DNA of 64,000 bases from Paulinella micropora (lineage: Eukaryota > Cercozoa > Imbricatea > Euglyphida): positions 844,914-908,913 of the forward strand of contig BJOX01000121.1 of assembly GCA_009731375.1 (NCBI GenBank). The letters are read 5' to 3'. The notes beneath the pieces are model-generated. The model was not told the DNA's origin. It ran no database searches and saw only the letters and a program-made list of their open reading frames with translations. This document shows, in pieces, positions 27,993-38,445 of the stretch (its first letter is position 1; each line of letters starts with the position of its first letter). The position numbers were made by a program, and so were the translations under genes.

Positions 27993-28436
27993 CATAGATG
28001 CTAAATACGAGGCAAAGCGCCAACTCGTGAGTGCTCTTCTTGCCAACGAACTTGTATTTCCGGCTATGGTAAAGTACCAGAGCAAGAGTCGAATACTCGG
28101 CGCACTACAAAGGTGGAAAATTGATTGGAAGACAAGAGAGATTTTTCATTGGGACCACATTTGGGCGACGGTACTTTGGCACTTGGCCAATCGTGGCAAG
28201 GAACCTGCCTTGGAGAGCGCGCTACAAAACGGTGCGGACCCTAATCAGCAAGCTGACGACGTTACTGTTCTGCTGATTGCTTTGTTACCGAACATAAATG
28301 TCCGCAGACAAGATTGAAAATAGCAAAGCATCTTTTGGACCATCTGGACCTCATACCTGACGACGCCTTTAATGACCTATACCAATTTTTAAACGAAAAA
28401 GAGGATCCTTGATTTTCAAAAACCCGCAAACAAAAA

Positions 28437-30155
28437 ATGCTGCGGGGCCTGACAGAAATGCCTAGCTTTTGTAGAATCTTCCAGGAGCAAGATCAGAAAG
28501 ATATTGGCGGAGGGTTTCATCAGAGGATCCTCACCCAGGGTGCGCCATACAGCTATGTGTTGCCTGTTCTTCCGTTGCTGCTACAAACCTTCCCAACCCT
28601 CAGGCCACCTACGTACGGCGGTGTTCGCGAGTTTTTAGTGGGGCCGTGCACGAACCAAGTGGACAAGAGAAACATGCTACTGACCTTGGCTGAATTGCGT
28701 GGTTTTAGCGAGGCCTCCGGACAGGCGACGCAAGAGATGCTTCCGGCGGGTTCTTGCAGAGAATCTTCCTCGAAAATGCGGTGGCCTACCGCGATGTGTT
28801 GCCTGTTCTGCCGTTGCTAATAGAAACCTTCCCAAACCTCAGGCCCCCTAGGTACTGCAGTGTTTGCAATTTCTAGTGGCTCCCGAAACGAGCCAAGTGG
28901 ACAAAACAGACATGCTACTAGCCTTGGCTGAATTGCGTAGCTTTAGCGAGGCCTTCCAGACAGACGACGCAAAGGGTGTTTCCAGATGCTTCCTGCAGAG
29001 AATCTGCACTCATGACGAGGCTTGCGACGCGGTTTCGCCCGTTCTGCCGTTGCTGGTACAAACATATCTCAGCCTCGGGCACCCTACGTACGGCACTGTT
29101 TGCAAATTTCTAATGGCGCCCGGCACAAACGAGGTGCGCAAGACAAACATGCTACTAGCTTTGGCCAAGTTGCGTGGCCTTAGCGAGGCCTTCCAGACAG
29201 ACGACGCAAGAGATGCTTCCGGCGGGTTCCTGCAGAGCATCCTCACCGAGGGTGCGAAATACAGCCATGTGTTGCCCGTTCTGTCGTTGCTGGTACAAAC
29301 CTTCCCCAGCCTCAGGCCCCCTGGATACGACAGTGTTTGCAAATTTCTAGTGGCGCCCGGCACGAGCCAAATGAACAAGGCAAACCTGCTACTAGCTTTG
29401 GCTGAATTGCGTGGCTTTACTAGCAAGGCCTTCCAGACAGACGACGCAAAAAGTGAGACCGGGGGGTTCCTGCAGAGCATCCTCACCGAGGGTGCGAAAT
29501 ACAGCCATGTTTTGCCCGTTCTGCCGTGGCTGGTACAAACCTCGGGCACCCTAAGTACGGCACTGTTTGCAAATTTCTAGCGGCGCTCGAAACGAGCGAA
29601 ATGGACAAGACAAACATGCTACTAGCTTTGGCTGAATTGCGTGGCTTTAGCCAGGCCTTCCAGACAGACGACGCAAAAAGTGAGACCGGGGGGTTCCTGC
29701 AGAGCATCCTCACCGAGGGTGCGAAATACAGCCATGTTTTGCCCGTTCTGTCGTTGCTAGTACAAACCTTTCCCAGCCTCGGGCACCCCACGTACGGCAC
29801 TGTTTGCAAATTTCTAACGGCGCCCGACACGAGCCAGATGGACAAGACACACATGCTACTGGCTTTGGCTAAATTGCGCGGCTTTAGCCAGGCCTTCCAG
29901 ACAGATGACGCAAAAGACGATACTGGCGGGTTCCTGAACAGCGTGTACCACGAAAACAAGTATCGAGCAGCTGTAGCGCCCATCTTGCCCGAGCTGTTCT
30001 ACCTGTTGCCGGAATCAACCTTGCCTAATGATAACATACTTCAATTTGACTTGGCTGAGGATATATACAATGCATTGTCCACACTTCCATTTGATTCAGT
30101 ATACACAGATCCGCTGGACCAAGCACTGAGCCGTGCATGTAAACCTGCGGATTGA
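28437..30155 (+). pseudogene. Protein of 79-residue tandem repeats, two frameshifts
   Basis: About seven copies of a 79-aa (237-bp) unit are present. Unit starts (the ..MLLALAELRG motif) fall at 28,671, 28,909, 29,146, 29,383, 29,613 and 29,850, three of the five spacings being exactly 237. A unit contains LRGFSEAFQTDDAK, GGFLQSILTEGAKYSHVLPV and YGTVCKFLVAPGTSQMDK, all helical. The spacing of 238 then 230 marks two compensating frameshifts (near 28,740 and 29,555) that split the frame into three. A non-repeat C-terminal tail (VAPILPELFYLLPESTLPND...) ends at 30,155. I do not recognise the repeat; it resembles helical solenoids. It may be the 3' part of the disrupted gene upstream. Confidence 0.6.
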
Positions 30156-30179
30156 CAACGGAAATGCACACCCAGAAAT

Positions 30180-30947
30180 AATCGGGTGGGAAAGTCCCGT
30201 TTCCCAAAATGCCATCCTTGGATCATAGGAAACCCCTTGGCCGTCCACCGGCTTTTAAACTTCAGGATCTCTCCTCCTGCCTCTTTGGTAGCATCGACGA
30301 ACCGGCCTTCGCAGAGGTCTTTCTTGTCGACTAAGTCGGCTCTGACTCTCCGGAAGAGACCTTTCTCCCAGAGAGTTGACATCTCTTCTGCTCTGGCGTC
30401 ATCCCAGTACCCTAGCTCGTCGGCTTGCTTCTCACTCACCTGTCTAGTGAACGTGGCGGCATGGGCGGACTCCGGACCGTCGGCAAGGTATTTGACGATC
30501 TCTGAGTCCGACATGCGGTCTGGAGCATCGTCATCCTCAAACTTAACCCACTGGGCCGGTCCGTTCTTCTCCTGCTTCTTGACCCATATGGGCTCGCTCA
30601 CGTCTTGCACCTGGCCTCGTCGGATCTTATCCCGGAATCCCACCCCATAGGTCTTCTTGGCCCACGCCCAGCCCCATTGAGTGGCTGGGGTCTTTACCCA
30701 CCGTCCCTTCAGCTCCCCTATGGTTTCCGGGTCCGGATCGGTGGCCTCTTCCTCGGCTTCCGCGGTTTCCTGTTCAGGGGCTGCTGCCTCCGCTTCGCCG
30801 TCGGAATCGGAACTATCAAGCTCCCCCTGATCCGGGGTCTTCTTACCTTCACCGGGATCGGACACCCCCGCCCGGGGCTTTGGGACAAACAGCTGCTCAA
30901 GGTCGGCGTCTTCCACTAAGGGGTCTCCTTTGAATGGTTCTAAGCTC
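30180..30947 (-). pseudogene. Copia reverse transcriptase, N-terminal fragment with acidic linker
   Basis: Reads LSLEPFKGDP...EDADLEQLFVPKPRAG, an acidic Ser/Glu linker, a helical region (TPATQWGWAWAKKTYGVGF) and then ATKEAGGEILKFKSRWTAKG, which is the K-x-R-x-x-A-K-G-F start of a copia RT. Everything C-terminal, including the YxDD active site, is absent. The MITE at 30,948 separates it from the integrase. Joining across the MITE with one CTC keeps the frame open, but it is shifted relative to the integrase frame. Confidence 0.6.
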
Positions 30948-31164
30948 CACAGCGAGACGGGATCACGGGATATCCCGTCAATATCACGTTTAAACGGGAT
31001 CGGGATATCCCGTTTGGTAAGATCCCGTTAAAACGGAATTTTTAGCCAATTTTTGACAAAATAAAGCGGGATATGCGGCGAAAAATATCCCGTTTGGTAA
31101 GATCCCGTTGAAACGGGATATTCCGTTTGACAAACGGGATATTCCGTGATCCCGTCTCGCTGTG
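30948..31164 (-). mobile_element. 217-bp MITE, copy 2 (CTC target duplication)
   Basis: The same length as the copy at 27,776 but in inverted orientation, with only a few mismatches. CTC flanks both sides (30,945-30,947, 31,165-31,167). Near-identity suggests that both copies are recent. It lies inside the copia element, so it is younger than that insertion. Confidence 0.8.
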
Positions 31165-31165
31165 C

Positions 31166-31936
31166 TCAGGCCCTTCTTCTCCAGAGGGGTTGCAACAAAG
31201 GCCAGGCCGGCTGGTTGTCGTCAAAGTTCTTGACGTTTCGCCATGGAAACACCCTTCCTTCACACAAGATCAAGTGTGCGGAGTACTCCAAACTCAGCCC
31301 TAACCAGGCTGCCATGTGCGTCCGGCTCTCGTCATGCCCTAACCTGGCTTCGATGACCATGTGGCAGAGGCACCCAAAAGGATGAAGGTAAGCTATCCAG
31401 TTCACCTTCTTTTCACGGGGCATAAGCTCAAACATCCGGACATCACCCCCGGATCGTTTCGGTGAAAGGTTGTGCAGTAGGATAGCGTGTTGCCACGCAT
31501 ATCCCAATAGCTCGTAGGGTAGCTGAGCCCTAACCAGGTTATGGCGCGCTTTGCGCCAAAAGTCACGTTGGGACACTTCGGCATAGGCGCTCTTGTTGTG
31601 TTCGTTGCGGGTGTTGATCCTCTTCCGCACTCCCGTGTCCCGGACCAGCTCCTTGAAGTCAGCTGAGGTATGCTCACCGTCTACCCGGACTTCCTTCACC
31701 TTCTTGCCGCTTTGCGTCTCAAGGAAGTTTATGCATTCCCGCATGAAACGCACTTGTGGTGCCGCTGTGCCATCCTTTAGAAGGAGGCCAAACGCATACC
31801 CGGTGTTCGCCTCGATTCCCACCATGCCGTACCAAAGCCCACCATGGATGGGTTTGCGTAGGCACCCGGACTTGTCGAACGACACTGCCTTGAACTTCTC
31901 TACCTGTGTCAACTGGTTGCTGGCCGGGTGATTCAC
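31166..31936 (-). pseudogene. Copia integrase core
   Basis: The 256-aa frame has the retroviral-type integrase core: GGLWYGMVGIEANTGYAFGL, then the second Asp in VKEVRVDGEHTSADFKELV, and Glu in SAYAEVSQRDFWRKARHNL, followed by PYELLGYAWQHAILLHNLSP, the usual copia helix. Upstream, in other frames (31,940-32,040), KECKECPAAK gives the Cys pair of the zinc-binding N-terminal domain. Frameshifts and stops (TGA, TAA near 31,945-31,965) break the link to the protease. Confidence 0.7.
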
Positions 31937-32013
31937 CTTCCGTTAAATCCCTCATTTTGCGGCTGGACACTCCTTACACTCTTTTACCGCCTGCTCATGG
32001 GTCTTGTCACCCA

Positions 32014-32814
32014 CTATCTTGATCCCGTACGCCTCACTGATGAGGCGCGGCATGCTGCTTCGGGCCCTCCGAACTTCTGATGAAGTTGTTCGCTAGTCAA
32101 CTCCGTGACCTTAGCCAACTCTTTCCAGAAGAAAGCTCTAGCCTCAAACTTGTCTGCTGCCAGCTCTTGGTTGGTGGACGTCACGAAACGCCACACCTTG
32201 TCCACCGCGTCGAGGTACAGAACCCCGGCCTTAAGTTCTGGGGAAATGTCCGGTATCCGGGCCTTGGTAATGTAGCCCTCTCCCTTCTTCTGGAGAACCA
32301 CACTGTAACCTTCCTTGGCTATTAGTAACTGAGGACCGGAGACTAAGGTTTCATCTATGTTGGGGCTAACCCACCCACTACCTAGATGCAACCTGTTCTT
32401 TTCCCCCTTTCCGTTAACGGTCGTCATGGCCTCCCCGTTGACCGTGTCTACCCGTTTCAGTCCTCGCTTGACGTTGAACAAACGTTGTTCAGCTCCGGCC
32501 GGCACAAAGTGCAACGTAGCTCCCGAATCGAACATGGGATCTTTGTCCGCACTGCGACCTGGGAGGGCCTGTTCTGCTAGCTGGATACCTTTTGCCATCC
32601 AACCGCGCTCGGCCATGAAACGAACGAGGTCATCTACCGGGGCAGCTTCACCTTCGGCTTCGGACATATGGGCGTGTTCCTTCTCTAGGATGCTCTCACC
32701 GTTCACCACCCTTTCTCTGACCCGGAACGGCCGAGTACGGGGTTGAAACTCGGAGGCACTGCTGACTGCTGCTCCTGCTACGGCCCAGTGCTGGGGCCAC
32801 CTAGGCTTGTTCAT
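32014..32814 (-). pseudogene. Copia aspartic protease region
   Basis: The 266-aa frame contains DPMFDSGATLHFVPAG, the DSGA active-site motif of copia proteases, followed by a beta-rich domain (NRLHLGSGWVSPNIDETLVS, QLLIAKEGYSVVLQKKGEGY) and VLYLDAVDKVWRF. It is homologous to the fragment at 63,537-63,995. The linker to gag precedes it. Confidence 0.65.
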
Positions 32815-34315
32815 GGGATACTGACACTACCCTGTGCCCAGTCATACAACAGTCTCGTCCATTCACCCCACATATTCCGGAAGTCGGCTTCATCCTTTCT
32901 TCCTCACCGCTCAACGCCGGACTGTGCAACCGGCGCATCTCCTCTTGTTGCTCAGCCACGGCTCGGAGTCGGCTCTCTCGCTCTCCGGTACCAAGTCGGG
33001 TAGGACTACCGGGCTCAGCTAAGGGTGCGGTGCACCGGGACGGGCCGGTACTAGTACTAGTGGATATTACTAACAGGGAAGTCACCTTTCGGTCGGCTTG
33101 GGGTACCGTCTTAGCATGCGATGCAAACCAGGGCATCCCACTCACGGAGGCTCGGAGCGTCTCAAGGAAGCGAAACGCACGAGCACCCACTGACCTACGC
33201 CTATTGCTTGGGCTGACAGAGGGCGTAGTCACAGGATTGCTATCGGTCCCGGCAGGTTCATCACCACTACCAGGGTCTGCCTCAGCACTAAAGTCGGGAC
33301 CTAAGGGGAACGGTACCCTCACCGGCGCTCTACCACTGTCTCTGTCTCTAGCTGGAGACTCTTCACCTTCACGCTCCTCCTCTCCATCAGATTCAGAGGA
33401 GGGATCGGCATCGGACTGCAGCTCCGGATCCGGAGGTTCATCGGCCACGTCTGCCAAGCCATCGGGTTGGTAGTCCTCCGGACCGGGTCTCACCTTCACC
33501 CCTTGCACCTCCCTTTTTGCTTGGAGCAGAGATTTTAGGTTTTGGCTCATGATGCCACTACCAGCCTCAGCCGGCTCGGCCTTCGAACCAATCTCAACCT
33601 TTGGAGCAGGTACCGCTGACGGCCCACTCACCCCTCTAGGTCTACCCTTACTCTCTCCACGGGGGTCGGGCACTACCGGACGGGGTGGTGTACCCTTCGA
33701 CTCTTGTGCTCGAACCGGCACCGTTGCGACGGGTGGGGGCACAACTCCCCCACGAGAGGGGGATACCCCACGTCGGAAGTACGTGTGCTTCGCTTGGGTA
33801 CCGGCCTGAGGATCATGTTGGCGGTACACCTTCCGCCACGAGGGTACACCGGACGCCTCCCACGTTACCGGTTGACGGTTCACAATCCACTCGGTAAACT
33901 GCCCGGGTTCACGGGGCTTCGCATAGTGGATGATGGGCAAGAGGGACCGGTTCCACGGGACGCCCCGCTTCGCAGCTTCGTGTCGCACTATGGCCTCAAC
34001 CATCAGGGGATGGCTCCCACTTTTGATCTGGGCTTCTAACCCTCGCTCTCCCATCTCACACATTAGGGGTAGATGATCCCTTCTAGCCATGTCGGCTGCC
34101 CAAAGACGCAAGGCATTGTCCCTCTCTTGCTTGGCTCTCTGATACTGATGCTCAACGCAGTAGTTGCTATCTATGAGGGTAGCTGCCTTGATCCTCATGC
34201 TATTGAAGTGAGACTCAAGGTCCTTCAAACTGGCTACACACCGGCGCTTTACTTCCGCTACGCCGTGGCATCGACCCTCATTCATCTTATCTATGTATGC
34301 GTCGTCCTCAAGCAA
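32801..34315 (-). pseudogene. Copia gag-pol linker region
   Basis: This 504-aa open stretch has a helical first part (KRRCVASLKDLESHFNSMRI...) and a long Pro/Ser/Glu/Arg-rich second part. No motif is recognised. It lies between the zinc-knuckle region and the protease on the same strand, so it is part of the polyprotein, although the C-terminal 100 residues may be out of frame (they overlap the protease frame). Confidence 0.4.
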
Positions 34316-35102
34316 GATCTCAAGGCTGTTCTCGTCTTCCTGTGGATGATCGGTTCGGGAAGGCTTGCACCCCCGGGTTTAGCCATGAGGGCTTTGTCTT
34401 TCGACTTGCCGGTTAGGAACTTCACCATCTGAGCTAAGGCTACGCCCGGCTCCTCATCCTCAGAGTCATCGCTATCACTGCCCCCTTTTGAGCCTTTTGC
34501 TGCCTCGCCCTTCTCCTTCCGGCTTTTATCCGGGCACTTGCTCAACTTGTGCTTGTCCCCGCACAACCGGCACTTCTTGCTGCACTTACCGGCGATGTGC
34601 CCCTTTTCGAATCAGTTAAAGCACTTAGGCCCTTTGCTCTTCTCGCTCTTCTTGCTTTTCTCCCCCTTGGGGGTGTCTGCCGGTCTAGGAGGGGTCTTCT
34701 TGGCTTTAGCGGGATCATGCTCAAACATACATTTGTCGGCCCATCTGCAATCCCCCTTTTTGTCCCACAGGAAACACACCCCTCTCACTTCCATCCACCA
34801 TGGAGGTAGCGGCATGAGGCTCCACGAGTGCATTCGCCTTCCTTGCTAAAGAGCCAGCATTTGTCCTTGGGTTTCCCTTTTGCGGCCTTGCGGGCTGCCA
34901 AACCTTTCTCTGTGGAGCTAGTCACTTTGGCTCGGTCGAACTTTTTGTCTAGCTCAAGGGCACGCTCTTGCACACTTCCACCAGGAGGCGAAGTCCCACT
35001 TGATTTCAGTTTTTCAACCCAGACTTGCCATTTCAACCCAGACTGATTCAGTTCAGCCATTTCAACCCAGACTTGCCAAGCTTTCTTTACCCTAGAGTCC
35101 AA
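34290..35102 (-). pseudogene. Copia nucleocapsid region with CCCH and CCHC zinc motifs, broken frames
   Basis: In order on the minus strand: CWLFSKEGECTRGASCRYLH (CCCH), CFLWDKKGDCRWADKCMFEH (CCCH) and then two CCHC-like knuckles ending CRLCGDKHKLSKCP. The three lie in different frames, and a TGA interrupts the first knuckle (near 34,610). CCCH fingers plus knuckles are typical RNA-binding parts of gag. Confidence 0.55.
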
Positions 35103-35188
35103 TTGCTTCGGGCACTAACGCGTCCTTCACTATTTGTTGCATCCAGTCATCGGTTGGGGCTTGGCCATAATCGGCCAACCAGTCTCGC

Positions 35189-36136
35189 CTAGCGTTCAAG
35201 TCGACACTGACCAACGTACTGTTGCTTACTAGGAAAAAGGAAGTCATTCAGTTCCTTCACCTTGTCCTGAACGTCAGAGGGGTCAGCTTTCTTGTACCGG
35301 GCTAGCAGTCTATCCCACATTTCTTTAGGATTTTGGCCAAAGGTCAGTTTCTCCGAATCAGCTAAGTCACGCACTAGACTCTTTGCCTCACCGCCAAGCA
35401 TGTCATAGATGATGTTGAACACCCTCTCTTTTTGCTTGCTAATCTCAGCAAGTACACTACTAGTAGCTTCATAGGCCATCACCTGTCGTGTCAGTGCTCC
35501 AGCTCGATCAGCACCCCCTAATGGGGCTTTGACCATAGAGGGGGCCGTCTGTCCTCGGAAGGCGCCACCCTTGCTGTCGCCCTTTGAGTCTGAGCCCTTG
35601 CCAGTTGACAGCCTACTAGGTTTGTCAGTGCTAGCATACCCACTAGAGTAGAGGTCAGGGGTGTTCCGGTCTTCACCTACCTCCTCCTGTTCTTCTTCCG
35701 TTTCAGGGGTTTGCTCCTCTTTCGGACTGCTAAATACCGGTTTGTAAAGCTTGGTGGGTGTTTGCTGCTCTCCCCCTACCCCTAACGCCGTATCAAGGTT
35801 GGAGTCAGCCGGTTTGGGTTTTGGCATGAGCCACAGGCGAGTAGGATCCTTGCTTTTGTCCTCAAAGTATTCCTTCACTACTTCCTCGTCTAAGTCAGCC
35901 CAATCGTTCACTTCAGCTACCTCTTCCCAAGCTAGTATAAAGGGGGGCACCTCCCTACCATTAAGCTGTATTCCTAATACGTTTTCGCGATGCACATATT
36001 GCTTGTGGGCGTCAGCACCCTTTAGCACTTCCTTAGGGGCTTTGGCATTACAGCTTTGCACAACCTGTCTATGCAATAGGATCCATGCATCCTTGCCGGT
36101 AAACGTGATCTTATTGTCTGTCTTACCAGTAGTCAT
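35189..36136 (-). pseudogene. Copia gag
   Basis: The 315-aa frame starts MTTGKTDNKITFTGKDAWIL. It has an acidic Ser/Glu/Thr-rich middle and a C-terminal gag-like helical domain (VFNIIYDMLGGEAKSLVRDL, then FGQNPKEMWDRLLARYKKAD), the usual UBN2/copia gag pattern of a W-x-x-L near the end. The frame ends shortly before the zinc motifs, so gag is cut by a stop. Confidence 0.6.
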
Positions 36137-37361
36137 TTCTAACCACAGTCAGTCTCAAACAGACACACGTTCCACACACACACACTTACACACACCACAC
36201 AGCTATGCGCGCTACTTGCTAAATAGAGATAGTGTCACGCTATGCTTACGCTGTTCTGATGGCACAGACACAGGCAAGCAACCACACACACTCCTACATA
36301 GAGAGAACACAACAGAGGCTACGAGCAGACTCACACACACACACTACACAGAATAGTGTTTTGCTTGTCCACACCACCCTTTACTCTCTCTCTCTCTCTC
36401 TCTCTCTTCAACCAGGTGTGCTACCACTGACTCTATTGCTCAAACTGCACTGAGGCTACCTCAGCTACCACCTCTGATAGCTTTCCACCTACTAGCAGCT
36501 CTATCTGCAAAATCAGTTCTTCAACCTACCTAGGTTTGTAGTTGTTTTTGTACAACCACCTAAACACTTACCTTTTGCTCCTCCCCTCGTGTCTTATGCA
36601 CGGTTCTTCAGAGCTCACAACCTCACCACACCTCTCTCACACTCCTCACACAGCCACAACAGCGACACAAGGAGTAGATGCGATGATGCAGTACGAATGC
36701 AACAATAACTTTGCAGTGTAAGCTGTTGTGTCCCGTGGGCCCGGGGTGCTCAATCCCGCGAGTTACCACGGCAAAGTACAACAAGCCTACTGTTCAACAA
36801 TGACTTTGCAGTGTAAGTTGTTGTGTCCCGTGAGCCAGGGGTTCTCAATCCCGCGAGTTATTACTGCAAAGCACAACTGACCTACTGTTTTGTACTCTGC
36901 CTTGCAACTTGTCACGTGTGTCCGTGGTAGTGGGTGCTCAATGGTCATTTGGCTACACAAGACCAGGTTGTTGTTTTTGAGACTGCAATTTCTCCCTCCC
37001 ATCCCCCGCATTTTCCATTTCACTCTCTTTTTTTGTGTGTTTGCCCCCCCCCCCCCNNNNNNNNNNNNNNNNNNNNNNNNNNNNNNNNNNNNNNNNNNNN
37101 NNNNNNNNNNNNNNNNNNNNNNNNNNNNNNNNNNNNNNNNNNNNNNNNNNNNNNNNNNNNNNNNNNNNNNNNNNNNNNNNNNNNNNGGGGGGGGGGGGGG
37201 GGGGGGGGCGGCCAAACACAGAAAAAGGTTTTCCCCGCCCGCGGCAAACGATGAAAAAAAACCAAAACATTCGCTGGGGAAACAGTGCGAAAAAAAGAAG
37301 TGCTGCCGGCGGCCAAAGCAAAAAAAAAACCTCTCTCCACACGCTGCGCACAGCGAAGATA
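36137..37361. other. Copia 5' leader/LTR-like zone, tandem repeats and assembly gap
   Basis: CA-rich and CT-rich leader sequence is followed at 36,706-36,895 by two copies of a roughly 100-bp unit (AACTTTGCAGTGTAAG, GTTGTGTCCCGTG, TCAATCCCGCGAGTTA). These may be part of a 5' LTR. A gap of 130 N (37,057-37,186) sits between poly-C and poly-G runs, so the two sides may not be adjacent. No gene before 37,362. Confidence 0.45.
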
Positions 37362-37721
37362 ATGGGGGCCGCACCATCTACCGACAACGCTAGCTGGACA
37401 GAGGAGCCCGCCCGCAAGAGACTGTGCACCAAAGTGCGACAGGAACTTCGGCTCGACCTGACTGGCGACAGGCACGGGGCCGACGGCTGGTTGCGGCTGG
37501 AGTTGAGAGACAGTGCGGTGCTGCGCGGCAGCGCCTTTGTGTTGGGCGCAGGGTGCTTCGAGGTCGCTCTGCCCAGCTCGGCGGGTTGGAGTGCGGTGGA
37601 GGCCTACCGCGCAATCGAGTCGGACGCAAACGTACTGTGGGTCTGCGCAGACAACAGCGCTGTCCTAGCCCAGGGCCTGCGGCTGGAACTGGTGCCGCGT
37701 GATGATGATGAGCGCGACTAG
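37362..37721 (+). CDS. Hypothetical protein, first of three 119-aa ORFs
   Basis: The 119-aa protein begins MGAAPSTDNASWTEEP; Gly2 with Ser6 fits the N-myristoylation consensus (MGxxxS), so membrane anchoring is possible. The rest has two beta-rich segments (LRLELRDSAVLRGSAFVLGA, VLAQGLRLELVPRDDDE). It is GC-rich and intronless. The stop is followed 12 nt later by the ATG of the next ORF. Family unknown. Confidence 0.4.
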   Translation: MGAAPSTDNASWTEEPARKRLCTKVRQELRLDLTGDRHGADGWLRLELRDSAVLRGSAFVLGAGCFEVALPSSAGWSAVEAYRAIESDANVLWVCADNSAVLAQGLRLELVPRDDDERD

Positions 37722-37733
37722 GAGCTGGCGGCG

Positions 37734-38093
37734 ATGCGCTTCGAAACCTCTTGGCTGGTTAGTCGGGTGGAGGCCTTGGCCAGCGCCCTGGCACAGTTTG
37801 TGCCGCGCCAGCTGACCATCGAGGCGGCCGAACTGGCCCGCTGGGGGCACAGCGGCACAGCGACCGTCCGCAGGCTGTGTTCTTTTTGCATGCTGGAGGG
37901 GCACGTCATTTTCTACAAGGACCGGCTGCGCTTCGAAGAGGCCACGGCCCTTCCTCCGGACAGTAAGACAAAGAGTGGCAATACTAGAGTGGAGGCTTGG
38001 TGTACCTTGCTGCAGTTGCCTGCAGCCTGGCGTCCCGCGCGGGCCGTGAAGTATTTCTTTCCCGACAAAAACCTTTTTTCCGTTGATGTTTGA
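37734..38093 (+). CDS. Hypothetical protein, second of three 119-aa ORFs
   Basis: The 119-aa product (MRFETSWLVSRVEALASALA) has a helical N-terminal half, a CSFC pair in the middle and KYFFPDKNLFSVDV at the end. It overlaps the next ORF by 8 nt. No similarity to its neighbours is visible. Confidence 0.35.
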   Translation: MRFETSWLVSRVEALASALAQFVPRQLTIEAAELARWGHSGTATVRRLCSFCMLEGHVIFYKDRLRFEEATALPPDSKTKSGNTRVEAWCTLLQLPAAWRPARAVKYFFPDKNLFSVDV

Positions 38094-38445
38094 AATCAAT
38101 TACACACCCTCTGCCATAAGCCAAAACAAGCTGGAGGTAGGCGTCGACGGCCGGGTTCGCCTCTGCGTCCGTTGCAGCATTCTCTCCGGCTGGGCGCAAG
38201 CCGCGTATTGCAACTGCCTCAAGCCGAGACATACAACGTTCGACCAGTACAAAGGCTTCGCGGTCCCGCCGGGGCTGGACATCGGCGTGCTGAAATGGTC
38301 CACCGCAGCCTTGCGCCTGCACTCTCGCCCGCCGTTCAGGGTCCGACGACGACGACTGCTTGCAAAAGTCTTAGAAATTCAAAACAGGCTCGAGGCGGGA
38401 CAGCGCAAAAAAAAAGAAAAAAAAAGAAGCAAGTGTTTCTTTTAA
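38086..38445 (+). CDS. Hypothetical protein, third of three 119-aa ORFs
   Basis: Starts at ATG 38,086 inside the end of the preceding ORF. The 119-aa protein has CVRCSILSGWAQAAYCNCLK, a possible zinc-binding set of four Cys, and a strongly basic tail (QRKKKEKKRSK). Basic tail plus Cys cluster would suit nucleic-acid binding; this is inference. Confidence 0.35.
   Translation: MFEINYTPSAISQNKLEVGVDGRVRLCVRCSILSGWAQAAYCNCLKPRHTTFDQYKGFAVPPGLDIGVLKWSTAALRLHSRPPFRVRRRRLLAKVLEIQNRLEAGQRKKKEKKRSKCFF

Larger units (their letters stand above)
22055..28317 (+). pseudogene. Gene disrupted by two nested transposable elements (ankyrin-like C-terminal part)
   Basis: An ATG at 22,055 begins MENSRRKACTE and is cut by the 5.45-kb transposon at 22,089. 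The frame resumes after the second GAAT copy as CAAHIQADTKAQPTLQEKVE (27,545 onward). One frameshift follows near 27,625. The new frame reads GEAGDFEQGIKDFVAEIQGL ... ISHLPTI and is cut by the MITE at 27,776. It resumes at 27,996 as DAKYEAKRQLVSALL and ends at 28,317 after ALESALQNGADPN, an ankyrin-like helix-turn. In both cases dropping the element and one target-site copy keeps the frame open. The protein family is unknown. The tandem-repeat ORF at 28,437 may be its continuation. Confidence 0.6.
30180..36900 (-). mobile_element. Degenerate Ty1/copia retrotransposon, 3' truncated
   Basis: Reading leftward: gag, Cys-rich zinc motifs, a Pro/Ser linker, aspartic protease, integrase, then the first part of reverse transcriptase. 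The PR-IN-RT order is diagnostic of Ty1/copia. The RT stops soon after its first motif near 30,190, where the tail of the tandem-repeat gene begins, so most of RT, RNase H and the 3' LTR are missing. Several frameshifts and stops make it inactive. A MITE is inserted at 30,948. The 5' limit near 36,900 is set by a tandem-repeat zone that may be the LTR. Confidence 0.75.
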
